The position numbers and the translations under genes were made by a program. From positions 1 to 64,000 of the forward strand of contig NZ_LECZ01000022.1 in NCBI RefSeq assembly GCF_001022965.1: a stretch of 64,000 bases of DNA, in the 5' to 3' direction. Below are positions 26,864 through 36,423 of this stretch, one piece after another. The notes beneath the pieces are model-generated. The model saw only the letters and a list, made by a program, of their open reading frames with translations, searched no databases and had not been told where the DNA came from. Within the stretch, counting starts at the first letter, position 1; each line of letters begins with the position of its first letter. This stretch comes from Enterobacter genomosp. O (GTDB lineage: Bacteria > Pseudomonadota > Gammaproteobacteria > Enterobacterales > Enterobacteriaceae).

Positions 26864-28102
26864 TTAGTTTCCTTGCGGCAATCCGTTCAGCTCGGCCTGC
26901 GTATTTTCAGGCGACACCAGCAGAGTAATTTCCACACGGCGGTTACGGGCGCGGTTTTCCGGCGTCGTGTTCGGCGCCACCGGGTTAATCTCGCCCCGCC
27001 CTTCCGCCTTCACGCGGCCAGGCTGAGAGAGGCTTCCCTGCAGCATTTTCTGTACGGAGCGGGCACGTTCCAGAGAGAGCTCATAGTTAGAGGCAAAGCG
27101 CGCGCTGCGGATCGGCACGTTGTCGCTGTAGCCCACCACCAGAATTTTGCCGCTGACGTTATTCATCGCCTGCGCAATGCGGTTGATCACCGGCTCATAG
27201 CGGTCACGCACCACGGTAGAGGCTGAGGCAAACAGCCCGTCACCCTTCAGGATAACGACGCTGCGATCCGCTTCGTCTTTCACCGCGACGAGGCCCGCCT
27301 CGATTTCCGGTTTCAGGAAGCCGCGCAGGTTCAGCACCGCCGGTAGCTGACGAGCCGGCTGCTGAATAGTGGTTTCCGGCAGCTGGGACTGGTAAATCTT
27401 CGCCAGCACCGGGCTGGTGTTATCGCCAAGACGCCAGTTAAGCACGATATAAAACAGACAGGCGATAAACCCGGCCAGCGCCACGCAGGCCCACAGGGGA
27501 ACCATCGGCCGCCAGAGCTTGCGCAGCACCGGACGATCTTCAGGATGGGGTGAAAGCGGCGGCGGGTAGCTGCCGCGCACGCCGCGGATCATCTGCCACA
27601 GACGCTGCTTGATGGTCTCAAGCTGGGTGCGGCCATTGTCCAGCACCCGATAGCGCCCTTCGAATCCAAGCAGCAGACAGTAGTTGATCATCTCCAGCAG
27701 CAGGATATGTTCGCGCGGGTTCTGCGACAGGCGCGCCAGCAGCTGGAAAAACTTCTCGCCGCCCCAGGTTTCGTTATGGAACGTCACCAGCAGGCCATTG
27801 CTTGACCAGACGCCGCTGCTGCCCCAGGGGGTGAGCGCGGCGGCTTCATCAAGCGCCGTACACAGGCAGTAACGCGCCCCGACGATCACCTCATAAGGCA
27901 GCCCCGCCTGCTGGCAGCGGACTTCGAAACGGCGGATCTCATCGATCAGACGCTGGCGTAGCGCCACCTGATCGTCATGCGACACCGAATGACGGATCTG
28001 CGGGATCGCATTGAGCAGCGGATTGGCGGCCGCCACCAGCTGATTGTTGCTACTGGCTCCGGTAAACCCGGCATCACTGCCGGTGTCCTGTCGTTCCTGC
28101 AT
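26864..28102 (-). CDS. tssL: TssL (DotU) with C-terminal OmpA-like domain
   Basis: A 412-residue fusion. The N-terminal DotU domain includes NPLLNAIPQIR, CLCTALDEAAALTPWG (about 90-105) and NETWGGEKFFQLL. A transmembrane helix follows near 220-240. The C-terminal half is an OmpA-type peptidoglycan-binding domain with LVVGYSDNVPIRSARFASNYELSLERA and AEGRGEINPVAPNTTPENRARNRRVEI, so the membrane complex can anchor to the cell wall without a separate TagL. Confidence 0.96.
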   Translation of the reverse strand: MQERQDTGSDAGFTGASSNNQLVAAANPLLNAIPQIRHSVSHDDQVALRQRLIDEIRRFEVRCQQAGLPYEVIVGARYCLCTALDEAAALTPWGSSGVWSSNGLLVTFHNETWGGEKFFQLLARLSQNPREHILLLEMINYCLLLGFEGRYRVLDNGRTQLETIKQRLWQMIRGVRGSYPPPLSPHPEDRPVLRKLWRPMVPLWACVALAGFIACLFYIVLNWRLGDNTSPVLAKIYQSQLPETTIQQPARQLPAVLNLRGFLKPEIEAGLVAVKDEADRSVVILKGDGLFASASTVVRDRYEPVINRIAQAMNNVSGKILVVGYSDNVPIRSARFASNYELSLERARSVQKMLQGSLSQPGRVKAEGRGEINPVAPNTTPENRARNRRVEITLLVSPENTQAELNGLPQGN

Positions 28103-28119
28103 ATTAAGCGCTCGCTTTA

Positions 28120-29463
28120 TTATTCTGTCGGGCTACGGATGGCCCAAAACTCCATATCCAGCCCCGGGAATTCCCCAGCAAGATGCAGGGCGAATGCGCC
28201 GGACTTATCCATCTCGTGCCACAGCTCGCTGCCCTTCTCGAGCTCGAAGTAGCTGTAGCCGGCGTGCCACGGGATCTGCGGCGGCGCGACCGGCATGGCG
28301 CGCAGCATAATGCCCGGCAGCTGCAGCTGGACCAGATCGCGAATTTTCGACACCGGCGCGACCTTCATCTGCGCCGGGAAATGGGTTTGCAGGTGTTCGC
28401 CCGGCACATTGGCTTTGACCGCCAGCACGAAGCCAAACTCGCGTACCATGCTGGTTTCCGGCACCGTGGCGATGTTCAGGCCGTGAGAGCGCTCGTTGAG
28501 CGGCAGCTGAATCGCGTGGTCTTCCATCACCAGCGACAGTCCCTGGCGCAGCATCAGCATCAGCTTGCTAAAGCAGTTTGCCAGATCGTCATGATCGTAA
28601 ATCGGCAGCACGCTTTCAGCGGTGCGTTGCGACGTCCAGGTGGCGAGCTCGGTGGCAAACGGCAGCCAGCTGCGCCAGAGCGTTTCCGGATGCAGCAGCG
28701 GGAGGGTTTTTAAATGAGACACCTCGCCCAGATGACGGTTAACCAGCGACAGCAGCGTAAACTCGATCATTTCAGAGGTGTTAAAGCGGCCAGGCTGGCG
28801 CAGGCGGCCGCCAATCTGCTGGCTGCGCTGCACCAGTAAGCCGTGCAGATCGTTGATCATGCTGTAGATCTGCGGGCTGTTATTGGCGTTCAGCATCGGC
28901 GGGATGTAGCTGTTATCAAGTCGCACGTGGTTGTCGTTGCGTTTCTCAGCCACAAACGCCACGCCGATGGCGGTCCATTCGGCCGTGAGGTCTTTTTCCA
29001 GCATCAGGGTCAGACGCAGGCGGCCAAACTGGACGGTGGCGTCCCCCACCGACATGGCGTTATCGTCTTCCACCTCTTGCTCAAACGCGATAAAGCGCGC
29101 CAGCGAGGCCGGCTCTTCGCTGAAAATCACCTCTTCTCTCTCGCCGCGGCGAACCGGCAGCGCGAGCACCACCTTTTCATTGGTGAGGTTGTCAGGAATT
29201 TTCAGCGGCACAGGACCGTTGCGCCCGTTACGGACCTGGAAAAAGGTGCCGTCCGGCAGCAATCCGCTGCAGTAGCTCAGGGCAATGCATCCCTGGCGAA
29301 GCATCGCTTCATCCAGTTCAACGTCCAGAAAGCCCCAGAGATAAGAGCGCTGCAGCGCACCCCATTCACGAACATGGTTGAGCAGATAACTTTCAGTCCG
29401 CTGAAAATGGTGTGGACGCAGGAACATGCCTTCGGTCCAGACGACCTTTTCTGCTTTGGTCAT
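28120..29463 (-). CDS. tssK: TssK baseplate-to-membrane adaptor
   Basis: A 447-residue protein with diagnostic VVWTEGMFLRPHHFQRTESYL (about 7-27), LLQGCIALSYCSG-like sequence, YIPPMLNANNSP near 195 and PWHAGYSYFELEKGSELWHEMDKSGAFALHLAGEFPGLDMEFWAIR at the C-terminus. TssK trimers link the baseplate to TssL/TssM. Confidence 0.97.
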   Translation of the reverse strand: MTKAEKVVWTEGMFLRPHHFQRTESYLLNHVREWGALQRSYLWGFLDVELDEAMLRQGCIALSYCSGLLPDGTFFQVRNGRNGPVPLKIPDNLTNEKVVLALPVRRGEREEVIFSEEPASLARFIAFEQEVEDDNAMSVGDATVQFGRLRLTLMLEKDLTAEWTAIGVAFVAEKRNDNHVRLDNSYIPPMLNANNSPQIYSMINDLHGLLVQRSQQIGGRLRQPGRFNTSEMIEFTLLSLVNRHLGEVSHLKTLPLLHPETLWRSWLPFATELATWTSQRTAESVLPIYDHDDLANCFSKLMLMLRQGLSLVMEDHAIQLPLNERSHGLNIATVPETSMVREFGFVLAVKANVPGEHLQTHFPAQMKVAPVSKIRDLVQLQLPGIMLRAMPVAPPQIPWHAGYSYFELEKGSELWHEMDKSGAFALHLAGEFPGLDMEFWAIRSPTE

Positions 29464-29491
29464 GATGATGTGTTTCCTGTTATGAAGCGCG

Positions 29492-29995
29492 TTACTGGCT
29501 GATGACCCGAATGCCGTTCACGTCGAGGAAGACGTTGGCCTGAAGTTCATCTGCGGACCATTTCCAGAACTGGTAGATATGATTTTCGCCAGGCACGGGC
29601 AGAGGGAGAGAAACGCGCCATTTTTTGCCATCCAGCATCTGATATTCCGCCATCACGCCGATGTAGCGCGCCTCCGGAGAGCTTTGCCCGCTGAGGGTTT
29701 TCGACAGCTGTCCCGGCATCAGGAAGAACACATCGCTGTTCAGCAGATTCGCGCCAAGCGTGGCTGACGCGTTGTTCTGCAGGGAGTAGAAGTCGCTGGA
29801 CATGAAATCCGCATCGGATTTCAGCAACAGTACCCGGACCTTAAGCGGCGCAGATTCATTAATTTGTGGATGAGCCTGAAACTGCAGATTGTAGCGGGAG
29901 GGGTCGCTGTGTGAAGACGACGTACAACCACCAACAAGGGCGAAAATCACCGCGTAAAAGAATAACCACAGCTTATGAAAATTTTTATTATTCAT
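29492..29995 (-). CDS. tssJ: TssJ outer-membrane lipoprotein
   Basis: A 167-residue lipoprotein with lipobox LVGGC (Cys24) and Thr-Ser-Ser after it, predicting outer-membrane location. The mature part has the TssJ beta-sandwich pattern: ESAPLKVRVLLLKSDADFMSSDFYSLQ, DVFFLMPGQ, YIGVMAEYQMLDGKKWRVSLP. Upstream of tssK, as in many T6SS clusters. Confidence 0.94.
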   Translation of the reverse strand: MNNKNFHKLWLFFYAVIFALVGGCTSSSHSDPSRYNLQFQAHPQINESAPLKVRVLLLKSDADFMSSDFYSLQNNASATLGANLLNSDVFFLMPGQLSKTLSGQSSPEARYIGVMAEYQMLDGKKWRVSLPLPVPGENHIYQFWKWSADELQANVFLDVNGIRVISQ

Positions 29996-30018
29996 AAAAA
30001 TGCGCTCATGAAAGCCGT

Positions 30019-30513
30019 TTAGTTCAGGATCCAGGTACCGTTAGCGCTGTCTTTGCAGGCTTTGCTGTTGCCGTCGACATCAACGCAAGTCGCTTTTTTA
30101 CGCGCCTTAGGACGAATGGCCTGCTTACGCACGGTGGCTTCGTACTGATCGGCCTTGATAACGGCGCGCATCGGGACGTAACCAATCAGCTGCTCGTTGC
30201 CTTCATCGGCAAGGGCCATCCAGTAGTGTTCAACCTGCCCCAGCACCACATACGTTTTTCCGGTCTCGAGGTTGCGGATAACTTTACCGCCAAAGTCAGG
30301 ACGGCTCATCAGGGAGGCCGGATACATGGCACGATACGGCTCGTTGACCGGCGTGAACTCCGTCGGCGGCGTAACGGCGTGGCGGTGGGTTAAGGTTACG
30401 CCGTTGACCTGGCTGGTCTCGATCGTATCGTCGTTGATCACAGGTTTCTGCGGCGCTTTACAGCCCGCCACCGCCATTACAAACAGAAGTGAAAACAGTA
30501 CGCGCATTTTCAT
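30019..30513 (-). CDS. SH3-like lipoprotein heading the T6SS operon
   Basis: A 164-residue lipoprotein (lipobox AVAGC, Cys18, Lys at +2). The mature region from about 60 to 125 resembles a bacterial SH3 module (GGKVIRNLETGKTYVVLGQVEHYWMALADEGNEQLIGYVPMRAVI). The tail is basic and contains two cysteines (CVDVDGNSKAC) that may pair. It is first in the operon, 23 bp before tssJ, so it is probably a T6SS accessory that contacts peptidoglycan, but its role is not established. Confidence 0.75.
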   Translation of the reverse strand: MKMRVLFSLLFVMAVAGCKAPQKPVINDDTIETSQVNGVTLTHRHAVTPPTEFTPVNEPYRAMYPASLMSRPDFGGKVIRNLETGKTYVVLGQVEHYWMALADEGNEQLIGYVPMRAVIKADQYEATVRKQAIRPKARKKATCVDVDGNSKACKDSANGTWILN

Positions 30514-31514
30514 ATGCTTTTCCGTAGCGATATTTCGATGATGGAGATAAGGGGATGAAGTTTGACTTAAGTGCTATTGTTAAAATAGCCAGGATATTTT
30601 CAGGGCGTTACTATTTTAAGGGCATAGCTACCGCACGAGCCCTCCAGAATAAGGCCCAGCGTCTTCCTGACATATTTTGACAAACGGTAAACAAGTTTAC
30701 ATGAGCTTCATATCAATTCAATATTTACCGCTGCGTAACTGATGGTAAATGAAGCAGTCGGAAGATTATAGGATTAATCTGAGAAAAAAGCTCAACGCGG
30801 CCTGCATCCTCTTATTTCCCCGCCTCAGCTTGACGTAACTTCTTGTTTTATAGATTAAAAAACCAAAAGAGAACCACTTTCATTAACGCAATGTCGCTAT
30901 TATCGCCACTACCATAATTAGTAGAATTCGCGGATTGGTGATGTCAGAAGATTATATCAACGATGAATTATTTGTTGCACTAACAGGGTATCTTTAATAT
31001 TCGTCGTGATTCATCGCCAAAATGAGATTATTTCACTTAATGCAGCACGGCGTTAATTTCACGCCTCAAAATAACTTTATATTTCACGTTGTGATAATTA
31101 CCCACCAGGACATAAATTATATCCATTAATCATTAAGCCTGAGTAAACATTCCTGTCACTCTCGCGTTGCCTAATGCGCCAGATCGCCTGCCAGGCGCGG
31201 ATATTTTCTTTTTCACCGCGCGAAAGCTTCATTCGAAGTTTAACGGGTACTACATTTTCCTGCGCTCGCCACCATCTATCCCACCTACCGGGTGATAGAT
31301 AAGATTTATTATTAAAATGATAAAATTTCGTTATAATTTCTTTAAATTTTTATGCGGCATAGCTGATAAATTACTGTAATAAAAAGAATTTAAGATATGG
31401 CATTTTGCCGTACCGGATGCGCACAGACACCCGGCCGTCATTGCTGTCGCTTATTGTCTTCTTCAGTGATTTATTGGCTTAGTCGCCGTAAGACCGAACA
31501 AATCAGGAGTTGGT
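30514..31514. other. 1-kb AT-rich divergent control region without genes
   Basis: No convincing gene in 1001 bp; the longest ATG frame noticed is 18 codons (30941-30997). It separates the leftward T6SS operon from the rightward ydeP-like gene and becomes markedly AT-rich at about 30840-31410, unlike its neighbours. Two short inverted repeats stand out: GCTATT-N5-AATAGC (30573-30589, 60 bp before the T6SS operon) and GTAAAC-AA-GTTTAC (30687-30700, just after a TTGACA hexamer). A possible -10 TATAAT lies at 31332-31337 for the rightward gene, with a poor -35. Such a region would suit H-NS silencing and multiple regulators; that is inference. Confidence 0.6.
30573..30589. promoter_or_regulatory. 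Inverted repeat in front of the T6SS operon, candidate operator
   Basis: GCTATT-GTTAA-AATAGC, 6-bp perfect arms, about 60 bp upstream of the SH3 lipoprotein start codon. No U-tract follows it on the minus strand. Regulator unknown. Confidence 0.3.
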
Positions 31515-33803
31515 ATGAACAGTAAAAGACGCTCAGTGCCCGGTATCAGACACTATGATGGTCCTGCCGGCGGCTGGGGCGCGTTAAAAGCCACGGCCAT
31601 TGCGGTACGTACCCAGATGGATACCTTTGATGCCCCCGCGACGCTGCTGCGCACCAATCAACCTGACGGTTTTGACTGCCCGGGCTGCGCGTGGCCAGAT
31701 AAAGAACACAAATCCACGTTCCAGTTCTGCGAGAACGGCGCCAAAGCGGTGACGTGGGAAGCCACCAGCAAACGCGTGACTCCCGCGTTTCTGGCGGAAA
31801 ACAGCGTCTCCTCGCTGCTCGCAAAATCGGACTTTGAACTGGAAGGTTACGGTCGGCTGACGCATCCCCTGCGCTATGACCGCGACAGCGATACCTTCCA
31901 GCCCGTCGAATGGGACGAGGCGTTTCAGCGCATCGGCGAGGTGTTGCGCGGGCTCGAACCGGACCAGGTTGAGTTCTATACCTCCGGGCGTGCCTCTAAC
32001 GAAGCCGCGTATCTGTTCCAGCTGTTCGCCCGCGAATACGGCACCAATAACTTCCCCGACTGCTCGAATATGTGTCATGAAGCCACCAGCGTCGGTTTGC
32101 CGCGTTCGATTGGTATCGGCAAAGGCACCGTCTCGCTGGACGACTTCGACAAAACCGAGCTTGTGATCTCCATCGGTCACAACCCCGGCACCAACCATCC
32201 GCGAATGATGGGTACCCTGCACGAGCTGGCGCGTCGCAATGTACCGATCATCGTCTTTAACCCGCTGCGCGAGCGCGCCCTGGAACGCTTCGCCGATCCC
32301 CAAAGCGTGATTGAAATGGCGACCTACGGCTCCACGGATATCGCTTCGACCTATTACCAGGTGAAGGCCGGGGGCGATGCCGCCGCGCTGAAAGGCATCG
32401 CTAAACATCTCCTGGAGATGGAGACCGAACGCGGTGACGTGCTCGACCACGCGTTTATTGCGGCGCACACCCAGGGCTTTGCGGACTTTGCCGCCGATAT
32501 CGCGCAAACCCGCTGGGACGATATCGAGCGCGAGTCGGGCCTGAGCCAGGCGGCGCTCAAAAAGGTCGCAGAAGCCTATGCGAAATCGAAGGCCACCATC
32601 ATTACCTACGGGATGGGGATTACCCAGCACAATAAAGGCACGGCAAACGTGCGGCTGATCGCTGACGTGCTGCTGCTGCGCGGGAATATCGGCAAGCCCG
32701 GCGCGGGTATTTGCCCGCTGCGCGGCCACTCAAACGTGCAGGGAAACCGCACCGTCGGGATTAGCGAGAAACCCACGCCGGCCTTCCTGAACCGTCTGAA
32801 GGAGGTGTTCGGCTTTGAGCCGCCGTCTCACCACGGACACGACGCGGTACAGGCGACGCAGGCGATGATCGACGGCCGGGCGAAAGCGCTTATCTGCCTC
32901 GGCGGCAATTTTGCGGTGGCGATGCCCGATCATGAACGCGGTTTTCCGGCGATGGGATCCCTCGAACTGAGCGTCCACGTTGGCACCAAGCTGAACCGCA
33001 CGCATCTGCTGGTAGGCAAAGAGACCTTTATATTTCCGTGTCTCGGCCGTACCGAACTGGATATCCAGGCTACCGGCCGTCAGTCCATCACCGTCGAAGA
33101 CTCCATGTCGATGGTGCATGCCTCTTCCGGCAAGCTGAAGCCCGCCTCCCCGCTGCTCCGTTCAGAGCCCGCTATCGTCGCCGGCATGGCGAAAGCCACC
33201 CTGCCCGCCACCCGCGTGGACTGGTTAACGCTGGTTGAGGATTACGACAGAATCCGCGATCTGATCGAGCAGACCATTCAGGGCTTTGAGAACTATAATG
33301 CGCGGATCCGCGTTCCCGGCGGCTTTCGGATGCCGCTGCCGCCAACGCAGCGTATCTGGCCGACGGCGACGGGAAAAGCGATGTTCTCGGTATTCGACGG
33401 CGTTCACGAGAACGCCAGCGGTGAAGGCGAACATGTTCTGCGCCTGATCACGCTGCGCAGCCACGACCAGTACAACACCACCATTTACGCCCTGGACGAC
33501 CGCTACCGTGGCGTGTTTGGCCGCCGCGACGTGCTGTTTATGAACGAAGACGACATGGCGCAGTCAGGACTGGAGCACGGCGACCGCGTGGATATTGAAA
33601 CCGCCCTGCCCGGTAGCGCGCAGCGTCTGGAAGACATCACCGTGGTGGCCTACAGCATCGCCCCGGGCTCTGTCGGCGCCTACTACCCCGAGGCCAACGT
33701 GCTGGTACCGCTCGACTATCTGGATAAGGACAGCGGAACGCCGTCCTATAAATCCGTTCCGGTTCGCATCACCCTGCGCTCAAAAGAGATCCGCATGCTG
33801 TAA
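31515..33803 (+). CDS. ydeP: YdeP-like FdhF-family molybdopterin oxidoreductase
   Basis: A 762-residue protein, the usual length of YdeP (about 759 in E. coli), a predicted molybdenum enzyme linked to acid resistance there. Visible: FDCPGCAWPDKEHKSTFQFCENGAKAVTWE near residues 53-82, TSGRASNEAAYLFQLFAREYGTNNFPDCSNMCHEATSVG (about 157-195), the cofactor-binding IGHNPGTNHPRMMGTLHE, LLLRGNIGKPGAGICPLRGHSNVQGNRT, and the C-terminal LRLITLRSHDQYNTTIYALDDRYRGV. There is no N-terminal iron-sulfur ferredoxin motif and no Tat signal, so it is cytoplasmic. The ATG has AGGAG five bases upstream. A LysR gene follows 22 bp downstream. Confidence 0.88.
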   Translation: MNSKRRSVPGIRHYDGPAGGWGALKATAIAVRTQMDTFDAPATLLRTNQPDGFDCPGCAWPDKEHKSTFQFCENGAKAVTWEATSKRVTPAFLAENSVSSLLAKSDFELEGYGRLTHPLRYDRDSDTFQPVEWDEAFQRIGEVLRGLEPDQVEFYTSGRASNEAAYLFQLFAREYGTNNFPDCSNMCHEATSVGLPRSIGIGKGTVSLDDFDKTELVISIGHNPGTNHPRMMGTLHELARRNVPIIVFNPLRERALERFADPQSVIEMATYGSTDIASTYYQVKAGGDAAALKGIAKHLLEMETERGDVLDHAFIAAHTQGFADFAADIAQTRWDDIERESGLSQAALKKVAEAYAKSKATIITYGMGITQHNKGTANVRLIADVLLLRGNIGKPGAGICPLRGHSNVQGNRTVGISEKPTPAFLNRLKEVFGFEPPSHHGHDAVQATQAMIDGRAKALICLGGNFAVAMPDHERGFPAMGSLELSVHVGTKLNRTHLLVGKETFIFPCLGRTELDIQATGRQSITVEDSMSMVHASSGKLKPASPLLRSEPAIVAGMAKATLPATRVDWLTLVEDYDRIRDLIEQTIQGFENYNARIRVPGGFRMPLPPTQRIWPTATGKAMFSVFDGVHENASGEGEHVLRLITLRSHDQYNTTIYALDDRYRGVFGRRDVLFMNEDDMAQSGLEHGDRVDIETALPGSAQRLEDITVVAYSIAPGSVGAYYPEANVLVPLDYLDKDSGTPSYKSVPVRITLRSKEIRML

Positions 33804-33825
33804 GGCTGTTCGCGCGGAGAAAACG

Positions 33826-34722
33826 ATGGATATAAAACAGTTAAAATACTTAATCGCACTCGACCAGACCCGGCACTTTGGTAAAGCGGCCTCGCAGTGC
33901 AACATCACCCAGCCGACCCTCTCCATGCGCATCCGCAGCCTGGAAGAGGAGCTGGGACTGGTACTGATTGTGCGCGGGCAGCGCTTTGAAGGGTTTACGC
34001 CGGAGGGTGAGCGCATCCTCGCGTGGGCCCGCGCCCTGCTGGCCGCACACGACGGGTTACAGGCGGAAGCCGCGCTGTGTAAAGGCCAGGTGGTGGGTGA
34101 ATTACGGCTGGGGATGGTGCCGCTGGCGAGCGTGGACCCGATGATCTTTATTCGTCTGCTGACGCAAAAATACCCGGAGCTGACCTACAGCCTCTATTCC
34201 ATGTCCTCAGCGCAGATTGCCGACGGCGTCAGCCGCAACCAGCTCGAACTGGGGATTTGCTACCTTAACAGCATCGACACCAGCCTGTTCGACGTTATCC
34301 AGTTGCCCAAAACGAAGATGGGGCTGCTGCACGACATCCGCCACTTCCAGCTACGCCAGGAGAGTTTGACCTGGCACGATCTGATGGATTTTCCGCTGGG
34401 GTTCCTGACCAAAGGGATGCACTACCGGGCGCATATGGAGGCCAGCTTTAACGCGGCCGGTATCGAACCGACGTCCGTTTTTGAAAGCGACTCCACGTTC
34501 CAGATCATTCAGGCGGTTCAGAGCGGCGTGTGCTGCGCCGTGATGCCGCTGAATAACGGGCTGGAAGATCTGAACGGTCATTTCCGGATAGTCCCCATCG
34601 CCGACGCGAATATTGAGGCCCCCGTTGGCCTGATTATGCGCAGGCAAAAACCCGTCTCCTCGCTGGCGCTGCGCTGTTTTACCGACGCGCAGGAGGTTTT
34701 TCATTCGCGCAATGAGGCATAA
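33826..34722 (+). CDS. LysR-family transcriptional regulator
   Basis: A 298-residue regulator: MDIKQLKYLIALDQTRHFGKAASQCNITQPTLSMRIRSLEEELG is a standard LysR helix-turn-helix (1-60), followed by a substrate-binding domain (VGELRLGMVPLASVDPMIF and on). ATG 33826 lies 22 bp after the ydeP-like gene, so the two form an operon and it may regulate it. The longer frame starting within ydeP (33595) is rejected. The 3' end overlaps the converging PhnD-like gene by 22 bp. Confidence 0.88.
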   Translation: MDIKQLKYLIALDQTRHFGKAASQCNITQPTLSMRIRSLEEELGLVLIVRGQRFEGFTPEGERILAWARALLAAHDGLQAEAALCKGQVVGELRLGMVPLASVDPMIFIRLLTQKYPELTYSLYSMSSAQIADGVSRNQLELGICYLNSIDTSLFDVIQLPKTKMGLLHDIRHFQLRQESLTWHDLMDFPLGFLTKGMHYRAHMEASFNAAGIEPTSVFESDSTFQIIQAVQSGVCCAVMPLNNGLEDLNGHFRIVPIADANIEAPVGLIMRRQKPVSSLALRCFTDAQEVFHSRNEA

Positions 34723-35459
34723 GCCTGACGCGTCACCGCGCTAAAACCGCCGATGAGCACCGCGTCGCAAACGTCCCGGTGTTCTTGCGCATTCACCAGC
34801 GCGCGTAGCGCATCGCGAATGGCGCTCAGCGTTTCAGTCGAGGTGTTGCGCGAGGTGATGAGCGGCAGCCCTGGCGTCAGGGGGGTGTGGTCGATGACCG
34901 CCAGCCCGGCAAGCCGCTCCGGCTCGTGACGCTGCAGCAGCGCCCAGGTAACACAGTCGATGGCCGCGATATCCCCTGCCCCGCGTTTGATATCAATCAG
35001 CGACTGCCGATGGCTGCCGCTAAAGGACGTTTGCGCGAAAAACGGACCGTCAGCGGTCAGGGGAGCCACTTTTTTTCGCAGCGCACGGTAGCCGGACTGC
35101 GAGTCCGGGGAATTACAGACCGCCCGGCGTCCGCGAAAATCAGCCAGCGTGAGATGCCGATCCTCCTCGCGCACCGCCAGAACGCTGCGGTAGTGTATCC
35201 CTTCGCAGCCCGGTGCCGTGTAGTGAAAACAGCCAACCACCTGCACGTCCGGGAGCTGCGTGACCAGCGGATAGCCGCAGGCCTGGCTGAGGATAAGCCC
35301 AGGCTGCTGCCAGTGGGTCAGCAGATCGGACTCCGGCCAGCCGGGATCGCGATCGACGGTCACACCGCGCGCGGCCAGCAAACCCTTTACCGCCAGCCAG
35401 AGCGCGCGCGTGTCGGTGCTATCCACGGCGTACATGGGAAACGCCAGCAGGTTACTCAT
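34701..35459 (-). CDS. PhnD-like periplasmic-binding-fold protein, no signal peptide
   Basis: A 252-residue protein of the PhnD/phosphate-phosphonate binding fold: LAFPMYAVDSTDTRALW at the start, GLILSQACGYPLV, VVGCFHYTAPGCEGIHYRSVLAVREED, LADFRGRRAVCNSPDSQSGYRALR and FSGSHRQSLIDIKRGAGDIAAIDCVTWALL. The ligand-binding motif (SGHR-type, here SGSHRQS) is present. There is no signal peptide and no ABC transporter next to it, so it is not an obvious transport component. Its ATG overlaps the desaturase stop (ATGAGTAA), tying the two into one operon. Ligand and role unknown. Confidence 0.75.
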   Translation of the reverse strand: MSNLLAFPMYAVDSTDTRALWLAVKGLLAARGVTVDRDPGWPESDLLTHWQQPGLILSQACGYPLVTQLPDVQVVGCFHYTAPGCEGIHYRSVLAVREEDRHLTLADFRGRRAVCNSPDSQSGYRALRKKVAPLTADGPFFAQTSFSGSHRQSLIDIKRGAGDIAAIDCVTWALLQRHEPERLAGLAVIDHTPLTPGLPLITSRNTSTETLSAIRDALRALVNAQEHRDVCDAVLIGGFSAVTRQAYASLRE

Positions 35460-36423
35460 ACCCTTCCCCTTGTTGCACTCCGGGATGAACGGTGACGTCG
35501 ACGGGCCTGGTCCAGAACTGGCGCAGCCATTCACCGTAGCCCCTGACGAGAAAACCGTGGTTTCGCTCCCGGTACGCCTCCTGGTTTTGCAGGTAGATCG
35601 CCCGCAGCCCGTACCAGGGAACGCCCGGCAAATCATGATGTACTGAATGGTAGTTGAGATTCAAAAACAGCACCCGCCAGAAGAGCCCCGCCTCGTTAAT
35701 GACGGAGCGCGCGAGCGGGTCATCCGCCGCGCGATGTTCAAAAAACGATCGGACTTTAGTGAGCGCCAGCGCCGGATAGCTTACCGCCAGCACAAACCAG
35801 ACGGGTGAAAAACCGACGCGCGTCATCCAGACGAAAAGTGCCGCCAGCAGCACACCGTGCACCAGCCACATCGCCATTGCCCGCAGGTGAAGATGGCGAA
35901 ACGCCGCCGCGGCGCTGCCCAGCGTCTGAAGAATATCGAGCAGCGGCGCCAGCATCAAACGACCGGCGAAGGTGTTCCGGGCGCGGATCGCGCGCTTCTG
36001 CCACGGGGTAAAGCGCGCCCAGCTCTCGTCGGTAAAATAGTAGGACTCCGGGTCATCCACCGGATGGGTCAGGCTGTCGTACCGATGATGGGCCAGATGG
36101 GAATCCCGGTACAGGCCGTACGGATACCAGACCGCCAGCGGGAGCGTGCCAAATAGCTGGTTGAGCCAGGCAAAACGCGTGGGGTGTCCGTGGATCAGCT
36201 CATGCTGCAGGGACATGTACCAGGCGGTAAACCCGATAAGCAGCAGCGTGGCGGGCAGCAGGCCGAGCGTTTGCCAGAACGCCAGCGTGCCAAACCAGCC
36301 AGCATAAATGGTCATAATTAACAGCCATGTGGGCAGTTCGCTTCGCCACAGGAATCCCGATGCGAGATGGTGGATTTGATTGCGTTGTTGCGGATGCAAA
36401 TAGAGGGAGTTTCGTTTACCCAT
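35452..36423 (-). CDS. Membrane fatty acid desaturase
   Basis: A 323-residue integral membrane di-iron desaturase. All three histidine boxes are visible: HELIHGH (about 88-94), HLAHH (about 123-127) and HSVHH (about 266-270), with hydrophobic helices between them. It would introduce a double bond into a lipid or sterol-like acyl chain; the substrate cannot be told. ATG 36423-36421 starts a normal-length protein; the frame to 36537 adds an unsupported leader. Divergent from the GlxA-type regulator across 149 bp, which may control it. Such enzymes are not part of the Enterobacteriaceae core, so this is probably acquired. Confidence 0.88.
   Translation of the reverse strand: MGKRNSLYLHPQQRNQIHHLASGFLWRSELPTWLLIMTIYAGWFGTLAFWQTLGLLPATLLLIGFTAWYMSLQHELIHGHPTRFAWLNQLFGTLPLAVWYPYGLYRDSHLAHHRYDSLTHPVDDPESYYFTDESWARFTPWQKRAIRARNTFAGRLMLAPLLDILQTLGSAAAAFRHLHLRAMAMWLVHGVLLAALFVWMTRVGFSPVWFVLAVSYPALALTKVRSFFEHRAADDPLARSVINEAGLFWRVLFLNLNYHSVHHDLPGVPWYGLRAIYLQNQEAYRERNHGFLVRGYGEWLRQFWTRPVDVTVHPGVQQGEGYE

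Noticed and set aside
30677..30705. TTGACA followed by an inverted repeat as a plus-strand promoter
   Set aside because: The position 17 bp on reads CATGAG, a poor -10, and no gene follows closely; kept only as a note in the region entry.
30941..30997. 18-codon ORF in the T6SS/ydeP intergenic region
   Set aside because: Too short and without a convincing ribosome site or conservation evidence; chance ORF most likely.
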